This document shows, in pieces, positions 46,163 through 59,468 of a stretch of 64,000 nt of DNA. The DNA is taken from contig OZ316894.1 of the NCBI GenBank assembly GCA_973895155.1, positions 17,794,001-17,858,000 on the forward strand, in the 5' to 3' direction. Origin of the DNA: Marsupella aquatica (taxonomy: Eukaryota > Marchantiophyta). The position numbers and the translations under genes are program-made. Position 1 is the first letter of the stretch; each line of letters begins with the position of its first letter. The notes under the pieces are model-generated. The model worked only from the letters and a program-made list of their open reading frames with translations, did no database searches and was not told where the DNA came from.

Positions 46163-49100
46163 CCCTTCGATCAACTGGTGCTGCTATCCTGTCCAAACGC
46201 GTTTTCTGTACTGAACGAGCTCAAACAGGACTGAACAGACTTCAATCCGAGGACAGGACCTGCGGGTTCTGCCCTCTCTGTTCGTCATGCCAAAACATGG
46301 AACTGGAATTCAAACTCAGCAGACGGAAGAGACTGAGACTTGTGATGCTCCTCGCCTGGCTAACAGCAAATGGTCAATATTCTGCGACCTGACCCGCGCT
46401 ACCAAGATTCCAGTGTCCAAAACCAAATCCATCACTACGGCCCCGGCTGTGCAACTAAGTTTCACCTGCACAACAAGCGGACCAGATTCCAACATCCGAA
46501 CTCCTGCTGTAAGGCCTTGTCAGCGCAAGGAGTGTGAACAGCACAATATATTGGTAAATGTCGGAATGGTTTCTGAAGGTCAAGACTCTTCTGGACGCAC
46601 CTTTCCAAGATATTTGGCTTCCCAACCCCACATATGAGCACACATTTCTCCGCGCATCAGCTTAATTATATACCTTTGCAGCAGGTAAGGACTCTTAGAG
46701 CAATCTCTCTGGACCCACGAGCACGAGATGGGACAAAAAGCAGCGTTGCCTAGGACCACCCTAAGCCCTGTAATACTAGTATCCGAACTCCTAGACGATT
46801 AGCGAGCTCATTTACTGGGCTCCAACCGCAAGTTCAGGCAGTGACCAAAGGTCCGCGACGCTTCATGATGAAAGTCCACAGGATTGAACGGTGCCCTGCG
46901 GTAACCGGCCACAAACAGACTCTCACTGTGGACTTGCTGACATTGAGAGCGCTGCATCGATCACAATTCGGCTTACATCAAAGACAACGAGATCGATCAG
47001 CTTTGGCAGAGTTTCTAAAACCAGGAGCTCAGAAGAATCCGAGTCATAGCCATTGCGGTCTCGTGCAAACGGAGCCAATCACGAATGATTTATCGATCGA
47101 GCGCGAGGAGACAAGGTCCTCTTCTAAGTCGAGGTCTCAGCTCTGGAGCGAATGGGGGTTTCTCTGCGGTTTCTAGCCCTCAGTTTGAAATTGCAGTGCA
47201 GCAGAATTTGAATGAGTAGGTCCGGAATCATTACACTGCAATTAAAGATATTCAAATTCACGAAAGTGGAGCCAGGATGGACCACCATGTTAGACACATT
47301 TTGGTGTTACATGGGAGTTTAGAGCTTAATTTGATGTGTGCTCCGATGTATCACATTTTGGTGGTACATGTAAGTTTTGGGCAAGGCAACTAGAGAAGAA
47401 GTACACACAAAAAAACAACAAGCCCTAATATTTCATATCAACACAATGAAAACTATTCCATATAATATACCCTCTGCATTCCATGATGAATAAATCACCG
47501 AGCAAAAAAACACTGTCACTATTATGGAAGTTTAGCTTATCTACTACACTAGCACATACTCAAAACTAAAAAATATTTGAATTTATGAGTATCAAGTTAT
47601 TACAATTAAACTCAAATTTTGGCAAATGTGGTCCATGGTTCAAAAGACCAAAGAGAAAATTCACAATAGATCGAGCCACTATTTTGTTATATTTACAAAT
47701 ATGTTTTTTGTATAATATTGATTATCCTGGTTTCCTTTGTGAACATGTAGGAAAGAGATGCTCCCATGGACCACAATGTTGGTCTTTGAAATCCCCCATG
47801 GACCACATGTCCCAAATTTGAGATTAATTTAATAACTTGATGTTAATAATTCAAATTATTTTTGGTTTGAGTATATGCTAGAGGGGTAGGTAAGCTACAC
47901 TTCTAGCAAAGTGAAATTTTGACCATTTGGTTGAGTGATTCATCATAGAATGGAGATGGATAAATTCTATTAGAGTAATTTTCATTGTGCTTATATGAAG
48001 TATTTTGGCTTGTGTTTTTTAAGGTCTCATTTTTCCCTAATTGCCTTGCAGATGCAAAACTTAAAACATGTATTCATCAAGTTACAAGCCCAAAACTCCC
48101 ATGGACCACCCGGGAGACCACCAAAATGTAGTCCACGGAAGCATTGTGTCCAACATGGTGGTCCCTCCAAGCTTCACTCTGGAAAGTGTAGTCTATATAG
48201 AAAACAGTGGCATATTTGAAAAACAATTGGTGACATGGTTGTGAATTGGAACATTTAAATGGCAAAGTAGTTCAAAGCTGACTCATGAATAAGACTGCCC
48301 TTCTCAAAAAACCTGTACCTAGTGGTAACTTGGTTCACAATTCTAAATAGCAAAAAGTTCATTTTACTTGTTTCCAGACCATCTCTAGGTGACCATTTGA
48401 TTTTTTTGCCAACCAAAAAGTTTTGGCAAGCTATTCTAAATAGCCAAAAGATGTATTTGTGGGTATCATTGTTTCCCAGGGCATTTTGACTTATATAAAG
48501 TTAGTTCAGGTTATCTTGTCAGTAGGGAATTTAATTTCTCCGACCTCCATTCCCAAAACCAACTGCATATCTTTGCAGCCCACTGATGTCACTTGTTTTA
48601 TCTGGGAGCCCCAAAAAATTCATTAATTATGTTTTGAGTGAACCTAATTACCCCTATGGTATTGGATGGAACCAGATTTCCGGAGTTGCATATAGGGTAA
48701 TCAGGATGTAATTATATGGTACTAGCCCAATGCCAGTATGTTGCACAGAAGATGCCAAAGCAAGACAAAGAATGCAGGTGAGCCAAGGAAATTGTTGAGA
48801 CATCTTATCTTCCCTTTCCAGCCATGCGATAATACAGTCATGTCATCAAGAATGATTGAGTAAGCCATGTGCGTAAGTTTAGTGCCAGGCAAGGAAGGTT
48901 TTGGCTGATTCAATAATCACAAAAACACTCAGGATTGAGTCTCACGGAAAGATCGTTCCTAAAACAGATCAAACTGAATGTTTGGGCCGGATCACATGTT
49001 ATAGTGTTTGATCATGACTGTTTATATCAAAACCTGTAATATTGCGGCATTTTTTGAAGTGGTAGTCAATCAAAATATATTGTTTTATGTGTCAGGGAAA

Positions 49101-49840
49101 ATAACTCAAATAAGGAAAGCAAAGCAAAAAGGAGTACTAAAAATTAAAGCCACTGGAGAAACCTTCTTCATCCTCCTTTATTGCAAGTAGAATACTTCCC
49201 TAAACTACTCTTGGCTGTGGTGGCAGCCAGGGTTAGGGATGCATAATTATATCAAGGGACCACCACATGTGACAACATTAACACCTATAATACAATGTTG
49301 CACCAATTTATAGAGTGGTCGTCATTCAGATATGCAAGGGCGCGCAAATTAGATGACAAACAAAACAGAAGCACATATATACATTGTACATACCTATTGT
49401 AAAGCAAGTATATCAATTGGGTATCCCCTTTTGGTCAATCCAAGGGTGTTAAAAACACCTCAATACACTACTGGTTTGTTCCCTCCTTCTTCACTTTTTG
49501 ATTGTATTCCCCCTACATTCAAATTTGTAAGCAGACCATTATCTTTGTTGGGGGATCACATGTTATATTACTTGATGAAAGATCTGGCATACATGAAGTC
49601 AATAAAGGGAGAAGCAGCATAACCAAAATTAGTATAAGAGTCTAATATATGGCAACCTGGCCATCCAGCTAGCCTAGATGTCAGTTGGACATGTCAATGC
49701 CAATTTTCTCCTACCCCAACAAATCCTCCCCATTCAGTATTGTTGAAGCACTTTGGTCTACCATCTTCATCAATCAGCAGACGTCTCCTTCTAATTTGTT
49801 GGTCTTGAACAATTCACACATGATTTGGGTATGCATTGTC
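46163..49840. other. EXO1 upstream region and intergenic DNA
   Basis: The first few hundred bases left of 46162 on the minus strand would be the EXO1 promoter and leader; no TATA box is obvious. Further right, the string CCCATGGACCAC recurs at about 47763, 47797 and 48098 amid A+T-rich sequence, suggesting a decayed repeat. No gene recognised. Confidence 0.4.
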
Positions 49841-50400
49841 CTCAATTTCCTCCTTCCATTACATTTTGCTGGAGATGAGCTCTTTGTAAATCCTGCTTTG
49901 TCCTTACTTTGCTCAGCATAAATAACACCAAGTTGCTTTCCAAAGTGGAGGTGGCTTCAAAATTATGCTTCTTTCTAGCTGGTGGCATTTTTCTGCTCCC
50001 CTTATGGTGGAACCCAATCAGCATGGTGCTCCCACCCCACCCCAGGTCTGGTCGCAGTGCCTCAATATTTGTAGGTTGATTAAGCCTACAATGGTGTAAG
50101 TTACATTTGTAGAGGGAAGGCGCATGGCATTGGGATTGCAAAATTGGGTCAGTTGCTCTTACTTCTTCAGTACCAGTAGGTCATGCATCAGCTTTGCCTA
50201 TAGGAGGAGGTGCAGAAAGTGGACAGACTCATCCTCAAATTCTGCAAGAGAATTTGAAAGCCGATACAAAGCCCCCGGACAAAGCCCCGAAAGAAAGTTT
50301 AGACTATGCCCAATGCATCTCTAATAAAATACAGCACAAGCTGCCCCTCTGAAGCTTTCACATAAAAGAGGAACCCCTCTGAAGCTTTCACATAAACAAG

Positions 50401-50968
50401 CTATCTGATGAGAATAGCATGATTCATACCTGCTAGAAGCCAAGTGGTTGATATTGGCTCCTCCTCCACATTTGCCACTTCATTCTGTTCTTGTGGTTCC
50501 TTTTTGTTGTCTGGAGCCTCAATGATTGCACTCCTTGCAAATTTGTGGTTCATCAAACCTGGGGGCTGGACATTAGCTCTCTTTCCATCAATTGCATGCA
50601 ACCTGCCAAAAAGATGACACATTTTGTCCACATTAACATCATACCACCTGATGAATCCTTTAGTGACAATGCCTTTTTGTACATATGCTTGTCTCTCCAA
50701 AGCTTTTGGCCAGATTGGCCTCAATTATCTTTGGAAAATTGTACTCAGCAAGAATTGCAGCCATCGAAGTAAAATTTGACTTCTTGGATTGATACTGATT
50801 TCCCAGATGAGTTTTTCGACCGGCTCCAAAAATTGCTTGATAGTTTTCTTCCACCTCCAAGTAATTGATAATCAGAGCATAATCAGACCTGGTAAGCTTA
50901 GTTCCTGCAGGGGCCTGGGCGCCCTGGGTGTTCCTGCCCATATTGTGAGATGTTGCTATCGTTTGCAT
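50401..50968 (-). pseudogene. frameshifted transposon-type DNA-binding gene remnant
   Basis: Two minus-strand frames, 50968-50660 and 50724-50401, overlap and together read like one protein broken by a single frameshift near 50700. The first has the pattern LTRSDYALIINYLEVEENYQ followed by FGAGRKTHLG. The second continues with KGFIRWYDVNVDKMCHLFG and NVQPPG. This order resembles the Myb/SANT-like N-terminal domain found on transposon-associated proteins in plants, oomycetes and fungi (YLE..NY..l.G.g..T.lG ... M...y.l.g...n..P). The resemblance is by eye only. Introns or a flanking transposase were not found. It is probably a dead fragment. Confidence 0.45.
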
Positions 50969-52850
50969 GCAGGTGTTGCCTTGAGTGCCGGAATGACCCG
51001 ACCGTAATTTTGAGTCACCCTAATGGAGTATAGGGAGCTCTTGTAGACGTGCCCCTCCTGTGGTTTGCATACAGTTGCCTGCAATGCTCCATGAAGGAGC
51101 ACAAAAGGGCCTTAAATATAAACATGATGCCCCTTTATTGTTTATGGCCCCTCCCACTATAGTCATTTGCAATTTAAGGGAAAGGTGTCCACCAAGCGTC
51201 AAGGAACTTGCCATGTGTTGGTTAGAAAGTAAAGACTTAGAATAGCATTACCAATCTTACTACAAAAAAAGCGATGCAAAACTACTTTCCACTGTATAGA
51301 GTGAAGCTTGTAGACCATAACTCTGAATAAGGACAAAACTGATTGTGTGTAAATAAGGAAAAAACTGAAAGTGAAGGTGGACAGAAAACTAGATGGGGGC
51401 AAAGATGAACAGGAAATAATATATAATTCCTCTTTTGCAAGATGTTTTTGGGTCTTCATCTCTATTTATGTGCAAGGAAGAGGTAATCAGGCTAGTGTTG
51501 ATATGAGACTGAGATTTTCAGTGGGTGGAGGGACCATAAGGCTTGTCAAAAAGTGTTTGGTCTGATCACATGGTACATCCAAGCATCAGCTTTAGGGCAT
51601 AGGGCTTTGGCAATTATAGGACAACCTGAGAAAACCAATTGAGTGTTCTCCCCTATACTCCTCTCCCCTCCTTCCCCAGAGCCTCCACTTCAACCCAGCT
51701 TGAGCCCTGCCCCTGCCTCCTGGTCTCAAATAGAGGGCTGCAGCTAATTTATGGATGTCCACATTAGGTTCAACTTTACGCCGGTAAAAAACATGCGGCG
51801 CTCCCTGTTGCTAGCCCGCAAATCAAGTCATCCCATGGGATTGTACCATTTCCAACTTGCAGTTTTTACCCGAACGATCAGTCCAGACATTGCACTCACA
51901 GCCCAGCTTTCAACACATCAAGGACCTAAGTTGACAAACACTAACACTCTTCAGCTGAGAAAAATGTCTCGTCTGGACATTCAGCATTAGCGCAATGCTT
52001 GTAGCACTCCGTCATTGGGCATAAGAAAGTTGAGTGGACCAAGATACCCTAATCTGTGAAAGTGAACAACGACATAAGGGCCGTCTTGCATGTGCAAGGT
52101 CCTATGTTTTCCGGCCCTCAAGTGAACCCATGTCACTTCAAAATGCTACGAAATAAGGCAGTCCTAACGGCATATTTTGTGGGGTAGCAAGGGTGAGGTC
52201 CCGAACCTTCAAATTAATCCGTGGACCCCCATGTTCATCCAAGGAATGTGTGTGATAAAATGAAATCAATTTTCTACAAGGCGGTAACCGATGGTTTTGA
52301 GTCTCCCAGTGATCTTGGTGTATGCTCGTACCAAAGAGAACGCTCGAAAAGATAGAGGAGATCAATCTGGTTGAGATGATCTCTTTGGTTCATCAAACCA
52401 AAGGTCGAATGTGTAAAAAAATTTGGACGGTTTTTGCTCAAACATTGGAGAAATCGTGTTTCTATCATTTCTGATTGATTGTGAGTTACATTGAGAATTA
52501 TTGCCACAAGACAGACCGGAGAACATCACTCAACTGTTAGCGAAAGGTTGCTTGTCATTTTGGTGGGAAGAACGCACAAAACGGACGAGCCATCACTTCA
52601 CATACAGGTTTTGTAGTTATTTTGATTTAAGAAAGCTATTGTGTGAGGGGGAGACCAACGATTGTTTCTTTGACACAGAGGCTACAGTTGGCATCAGCCT
52701 GTGTTCAGAGTGAGCTTTGTTGAAGCCTGAAGGGACGCGAACAATTCAAGTCAGGAAGCAAACATTGCGGACAAGCAATGACAACGTAATTAAAGAAATC
52801 AATTTGCAGTGGCTAAGTTTGTGACAGTGACGGGATTGTGATGTCTCTTA
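50969..52850. other. intergenic region, no gene seen
   Basis: Short frames on both strands without motifs. A small duplicated phrase (CCCCTCTGAAGCTTTCACATAAA) occurs just left of this region at about 50344 and 50371. Nothing else supportable. Confidence 0.4.
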
Positions 52851-52857
52851 ATAGAGA

Positions 52858-53255
52858 AAAGGTTTCCAATGAGCCTTGGATTGACAATTTTTGTCAAGTT
52901 CTAAATGAGTTTTTGAATATCTTTGTCTTTCCAATGAGTATGACAATAAGAAATTTTGATCATGAGTTCATGAATTCTTTTAGCTTTTCAACATTGAGTC
53001 CGACATTGACAAATTTCATATGAGATTTTGTCACGGTACTAAAAAGATCATGAGGTTTTCAATCTCTCTAGTTTTCTAATGTGTGACATTGGAAGTATTC
53101 GTCAAGAATTAAAGAGATCATGAGTATGTGAATTTCTCTAGCTTTCCAATGAACTTAACATTGATAGATTTTGTCAAGTACTAAGGAGATAATGAGTTTT
53201 TAATTTTGCTCTAGCTTAGTTTCCAATGAATGTGATTTTGAGAGATTTAAAAATA
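52858..53255. repeat. degenerate tandem array of about 85-100 bp
   Basis: About five copies carrying CTAGYTTTCCAATGA, GACATTGA, TTTTGTCAAGTACTAA and GAGATCATGAGTTTTTGAAT in the same order. Divergence is high and no frame is kept. Confidence 0.6.
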
Positions 53256-53260
53256 GTTTT

Positions 53261-54159
53261 CAAATACAAGCATTTTGATGTAAAACACTGATATATTGTT
53301 GACAAACATTAGAATGGTAACTTTAGTTTACTAAATGACATCTCTTCCTTTCTATTCAATTTTTTTTTACATTCAATATTTATGGCATGGCGCCCCCAAA
53401 ATTATATTTCTTTTGCCACAAACAGGAATGTGTCATTTTGTTACTGCCATAATTAAGATCTTTCCTGTTTGTGGTTGGTTGTGCTGATGTGGTGCAACCT
53501 CGTGGTAGGGAATTTGCAAAGGACTTCTAATGGGGGTCCATAAAGAGAATACAACAAAATTGCAGCCGGTACAACTGAATGGGCTTGTCACATGTATTGC
53601 ATTCTTTGATTGAATTTAGATTCAGGTTGACACTTTTTCCCAACACTTGTGGGCTGGTTAGGGCCATTTTTTTTAGGACTTGCACATGCAAAACAGCCCA
53701 AAGTTATGGGCACCACCCCCCCAAATGGGGAACTACAGTAAGTGGTTGCCTTATGTTTGAGACCCCCTAGTAAACGAGACCTTCTACGCCAGTGAGGGCA
53801 ATAGGGCATGCGACCTGCGATCCCCACCCCACGGCCCTTCTTCATGACATGGCACCTCTTGTGGTGGTTGGTGGGGCCAGGCAAGGACCTTATCCTACGT
53901 TCATTGGATATCGCCAATGAGGAGGATCTTCGATGGAGATCATCTCGCGCAATCTATCCTGTCATTGGACCAGCCATCAAACCGGCCAGCATCCCCCTAT
54001 CAAGGTTACTTCCCGATCTCTCTGTATTCAGGACTTCTGTGTGGCATGCTCTACTCTGTTCTCTCGAGGAGTGTGGATTGATCAGTGTACAATTTGATCG
54101 GGTGATTTCGATTTCGACCTCGCTGTGCATTGGTGCGAGCTGCGAAGCTTCATTCAGCA
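53261..54159 (+). promoter_or_regulatory. upstream region and leader of the cyclase gene
   Basis: At 53903-53918 two CCAAT boxes face each other (ATTGG ATATCG CCAAT), about 245 bp before the ATG at 54160. CTTATCC at 53890, an I-box/GATA-like motif in reverse, lies just upstream. Such motifs are frequent in light-regulated plastid-protein genes, but function is inferred only. No in-frame ATG precedes 54160. Confidence 0.4.
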
Positions 54160-56064
54160 ATGGCAACCATGGCGGCCTGTTCCACGAGCGCTGCGGTGGT
54201 GTCAAACGCCAGGTTAGTGCAACGAGAGGCTCTGGCGTCCAGCTCCAGCAGCAGGGCTGTTGTGAACTTTGCGGCGAGACCGTCAGCATGGAAGACGTTT
54301 GGAGTGTCGAAGAGCCAGAAGAGTGGCGTGGTCATGATGGCGAAGCAGGAGATCAACGAGAGTTTGCTGACCCCGAGGTTTTACACCACTGACTTCGAGG
54401 AGATGGAGATGCTCTTCAACAAGGATATCAATGAGAACTTGAACCAGGAGGAGTTTGACTCCCTGCTGCAGGAATTTAAGACCGATTACAATCAGACGCA
54501 CTTCGTGAGAAACCCGGAGTTCAAAACCGCTGCGGAGAATCTGCAGGGCCCGCTGAGGCAGATTTTCGTGGAGTTTTTGGAGCGGTCTTGCACAGCTGAG
54601 TTTTCCGGCTTCCTCCTGTACAAGGAACTTGGACGCAGGCTTAAGGTAATTGTGGTTCCCGCGCATTCCTCCCTTCGTCGTTCGTCCACCAACGTGTCAT
54701 TGGAGTGTGTATGAATTGCCCTTTGAACGCTGCGTTCCGTGTCTCAGCTTTGTGTTTGGCATTGAACAGAAAACGAATCCCGTAGTGGCAGAGATTTTCA
54801 CATTGATGTCGAGAGACGAGGCTCGGCATGCTGGTTTCCTCAACAAGGGATTGTCGGACTTTGGTTTGGCTCTTGACCTCGGATTCTTGACCAAGGCCAG
54901 GAAGTACACGTTCTTCAAGCCGAAATTTATCTTTTATGCCACTTATCTATCAGAGAAAATCGGATACTGGAGGTACATTACCATTTTCAGGCACTTGAAG
55001 GAGAACCCCGAATTCCAATGCTATCCCATCTTCAAGTACTTCGAGAACTGGTGCCAGGATGAGAACAGACACGGAGACTTCTTCTCAGCGTTGATGAAGG
55101 CGCAACCTCAGTTTCTGAACGACTGGAAGGCTAAACTTTGGTCTCGGTTTTTCTGTCTCTCGGTAAGTTATTATTGACCGGTTTAGATCGACTTTGTGAG
55201 GTCAAGCATCTTGTTATGTTCAGTTGCGCCTTTGACCGACTTCAGTCGGCATCGTAGCTTCTTTTCAGATATGGTGACAGCCCGTACGTAATTCCGTGGG
55301 AAACAGCATGTGAAAATCTGAATAGTACGCAGTTACCTTCGAGTATTTCGAGGGTTGAATTAGGCGATTGAAATCTAGCGGACTCTACTCCCTCACTTGA
55401 CCCGACGAGACCCTATGTCTCTGTGAGACCCTAGTGTAGGTAGGTACCTTGATGTTCTGTCATGTGCGAAGTGCTTACGAAGTGCCTACGAAGTGCTTGT
55501 GAAATGCTCATTACTTCGTACCTCTCCCTGCAGGTGTATGTTACTATGTACCTGAATGACGTCCAGCGAACTGCCTTCTATGAGGGAATCGGCCTCGATA
55601 CCCGCCAGTTCGACATGCACGTCATCTTTGAGGTGAGTTCATTAAATTTGTCGCCGTTTCATAATGCTGCTATAATTGGTGAGAAGATGGTTTAGGTTTT
55701 CACCCTTACGTCATCGTCGTGTTCACTACATGGTTCTGTATTTTGGTTTGGGGTTTTGCAGCGGTTTGCACCCTTTGACTTTTTTATTGATGTAATGCAG
55801 ACCAACAGGACTACTGCCAGAATTTTTCCAGCAGTGCCCGATGTCGAGAACCCTGAATTCAAGGTTAAGCTCGATCACCTCGTGGACTTGAATCAGCAGT
55901 TGATCGACATTGGCGAAAGCGACGCTCCTGCCTTTGTGAAGAATCTGAAAAAAGCTCCTCTCATCGCTGCCTTTGCTTCAGATCTTTTGGCCATGTTCTC
56001 GATGAAGCCCATCGAATCTGGATCTCTAGACTTTGTAGACTTCGAGCCCCAAGTTGTGTACTAG
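54160..56064 (+). CDS. CRD1: Mg-protoporphyrin IX monomethyl ester (oxidative) cyclase, plastid precursor
   Basis: The enzyme (also called CHL27/AcsF) is the diiron subunit that closes the fifth ring of chlorophyll at plastid membranes. Four exons: 54160-54645, 54770-55162, 55534-55632, 55801-56064. All are GT-AG and in phase, giving 413 aa. Residues 1 to about 70 are Ser/Ala-rich with few acids, a plastid transit peptide. The mature part begins near [18 protein letters not shown] and is nearly identical in pattern to plant CRD1: [36 protein letters not shown] (ExxH iron-ligand motif), [13 protein letters not shown] (second ExxH), YLNDVQRT and [12 protein letters not shown], ending in FEPQVVY. 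The ATG at 54160 was chosen because upstream frame extension uses a non-ATG codon; a second ATG is at 54169. No damage is visible. Confidence 0.96.
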
Positions 56065-59000
56065 AGTTTTGCACGAATGGAGATGAACGATTAGGGGAAT
56101 GGGAGAAAATGTGGAAGTGTTTAGTTTTCTTCTGTAGAAAGAAGAGCCTTACAACCTCTACATGATTAGAAGGTAGTAAACTGTTGTCTGTAATTGCAAT
56201 GTACAATACTGAATGAATCTCGAAATTGGGACCTGTTTCAACAGCTATCTAAATTTGCTCAATTATTATAGTTGTTCAACAACTTGGATGTATGAATGGT
56301 CTGTAAAACATCCTCGTCAAAACTTCCAACTGCGAAGTAAAGAGTCTCGTAGTCGTTCCAAGCATCAACGTTTTGAACAATATCCTCGTTAATTCTTGTG
56401 GATGCTGAGTTTCTCACAATCATACTCATTAAATTGGAAAGTCAGAACCGTTTTTGTTTCTGTACACCCCAGCTATAGCAGGGACGTGAATGATTTCCCA
56501 AGTTACATAGCACACGCAGTACAGGTCTATTATGACGAAGACGTCAATTCACGACTTTCGAAATCCACGTGTGCCTGCCAGGGCAGGTGGTAGAGGTGCC
56601 GGAATTGAGCAAGTCCCATGTATTTTGGAGGATAACATTTCAGGTCCCAGACTTCCCCAGCTCATCACCACCAAGGTGATATTGACAACTGAAAGTGAAG
56701 TACCACAACTTGATTTTAAGTTCCTCGCTAGTAAGCTCTCAGGGGGTCGCGGGAGTTTTTCTGACGCTTCGAGCAAAGATTCGAGTTTCTAGGATATGTC
56801 GTGTGTACGGGGAAGGGTATTATTGTGGTAATTGTGCTGGTCAGTGGTCTTGAGTCCATTGAAGCACAATAGAGCCATCCTCGAATAACTATACCCGGGT
56901 TTCTAACAGTGTTCTAGTCTTGGCCTATGTCCCTGTAGTAGTCACTGTGAAGACACCAATCTGTGAAAGTGTTACATGAGTTTTGGACGACCCTTCACAT
57001 TATCAAGAGATGCGTTCTTTATTCTAACCCCAACCCCGTTCTTCGGCGTAAGAACGCACGTGAGCAAGTATTCGATACGGATGTGGAAGGTCTTGCTTCT
57101 CAAATGCACAAGGGGATATGTGTATTAATCTGTCGGTGCAAGTTTCAGCACTTTCTTGATATAGATTGAGGCCGAGATACTAAAACCTCTAACATACGGT
57201 GTGTGAGTGTGGCTACGGATGATGCCTGGTAAGAAGAATAGAAACAGAGAGAGAACAGAGTAAATCTAGATGATGCTTGTTAGCAATCGACTAAACTGAC
57301 TCTTTCATGACTTCTATGGATAACTGCACTTATTTCTCATTTGATAACTCAATTCAGTTCAATGGAAAGACTGGCTAGTGGCATTGATGTGTGTGAAAAT
57401 TAAGCTATGGCCAGTTGGCCATCAAGATAACTTGGTGGGATTGACGACAGCTCGTTGTCGTCTCAAATGGCGGCGAACTTAACAAGAGTAATGTGGATGA
57501 GCTTTTCAGCAGGGTCCACGTGCACATTAGGGATGTAAGAGTTCATCATTAGTTTTACAATAGCATGGAGATTCCTTTGGACAGTACCTTTGGAGAGTAT
57601 TTGCTACCAATGTGCACGCAATTGCTGCCTACTCTATGACAATGAGCAATGAGGACAGAGTTGATTGTTGTCTACTCTGGCCATTAGCAATTGCAGGGGA
57701 GGGATTCCAGCAACTATTTCAAAATTAATTAGATGGCATGCCCGTTGTCACCAAAGTGTGGAGAATTTGGAAGTTGTCGATTACGCAGGAACCACGAGTG
57801 AAAGGTCGGTCAGAAACCTGTGAAGCGCTGAATGCAACAGCCTACTCACGAGAAGGTCAAGGCTTAGCCTTGAAGCCATCCTCTGTTTGAGCCGATCCCT
57901 CGTTCATCTCTTGCACGGGAGGCCATGACTCATTTTTCTGTTTTGTTTGGAAGCAGGCAAGAAATCTAAACCGGTAGATCTCACACCCGAGTTGCAATTG
58001 TAGTACCAAATTCTTCGCAATTTTTGACCATCACGCTTACACGGGACAGAAATGGTAACCATCTATGGATTCCATTATGAAATGAAGTGTCCACCACTCA
58101 TTATGATACCGTTCTGACAGCAGGGAGTGACTTTAGAACGACTGTAGAGATCTAAATCTTTGATCAGCGTGAACCACTTCCGAATGTGGGGACATGGCAG
58201 CACGCGATTGCTCGTGATCGTTAAAGGTGTGGTTGAGGAGGGCCCACAGATCATCAGCATTATTTTGTATCATTTCTACTTCCAGTGTTTGCTGGCTCTA
58301 GCCCAACCATGACTTAGTGAAAAATGTGTCTCGCACGAAACCAACCATGGGTATGGCTAGCTTTACAGGCCCTACTACCATAAATGTGAGCAATCATATC
58401 ACCAATGATAAACATTGCCTTACATTAGAAGCTCATTTGCCTTACACGGCATTGCCCCATAATGACGATAACATTTGTTATCTAGCAATTCACACCAGAT
58501 CCTTTAACACCTATCACTCACATGCAAATTATTTTACTCGTAGACTTTGAATGCAAAATGTAGGAAACTCGTTGGTTACACCATTATCTGAATACCCGCT
58601 GATGCCCACAAAAGGGCTCCTCATACCCACATACCCAGACCATAAACATCACAAGCATAGTCTAAAATATTTTTGAAAATGTGATAAAGAGATAGCATGG
58701 CCTGTGGCTTCACTCTACAATATGGAGTAGGTCATGAAAAGTATATTTTGATCATGAACTATAGCACAGAAGACATTTTCAAAATAACTGGACAAATACT
58801 TTATTTTTTGAGAATCATACACCTTTCTCAAAAACTATTGGCACTAGAAGATTAAAAGACTGATGGTGCTATCACTGGTGCCATCTGAGCCCAACTCCAG
58901 GCATGGGTGCAAGATAAGAATGAAGGAACAAGAGATTATTAGAGTTACTTAGACCGAAGTCCCATGGGGTTGGGAGTGAGGAGTACAAATGTGTGTCAGA

Positions 59001-59465
59001 ATGTTTGAGCCAATAAAATTACAGCTTTTGGGGGACTGAAAGGTGTGCAAATGTTGTAGTATGGAATGCCCCAGGGGGTGTTCCATGGAGTGGTGGTACT
59101 CCCTGCCCCTGGCCCATGGAACCTAGCCCTGAGTTCCCACAGTTATGAATTTTGGAACCATCTTGGGAGCCTACTAAAATTCCCAACCCCTTATTATAAC
59201 ACGGGTATGAGTTCACTGACCTGTATCAATTCAGGTGTACAATTCTCAAGGTATACGCTTATCAAGACAGTGCAAACTCAAGCCATAAACCCAGTGTGAC
59301 TTGCGTGAGTGGTGGAGTAAGAGGACTGTCTTTACGTCCTGCGGCCACCGCAAGACATACTCTCTAATAGGGGGTGTAAAAGTTCTCCCATAGCAATTCC
59401 TGACTGTAAAAGCATTTTATGTCCTGAGCCGTAACTCAATTACTACTGTGCTTTGACACGCCTAC
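56065..59465. other. 3' flank of the cyclase gene and intergenic DNA
   Basis: CRD1 3' untranslated sequence probably extends to about 56.2 kb (AATACTGAATGAATC). Beyond it there are only short frames without motifs. A short minus-strand stretch near 58260-58110 faintly resembles retroelement gag but is too short to call. Confidence 0.4.
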
Positions 59466-59468
59466 TAT

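Noticed and set aside
58075-58260. Short minus-strand match to copia gag
   Set aside because: Too short and interrupted to support; no LTR or other retroelement part nearby.
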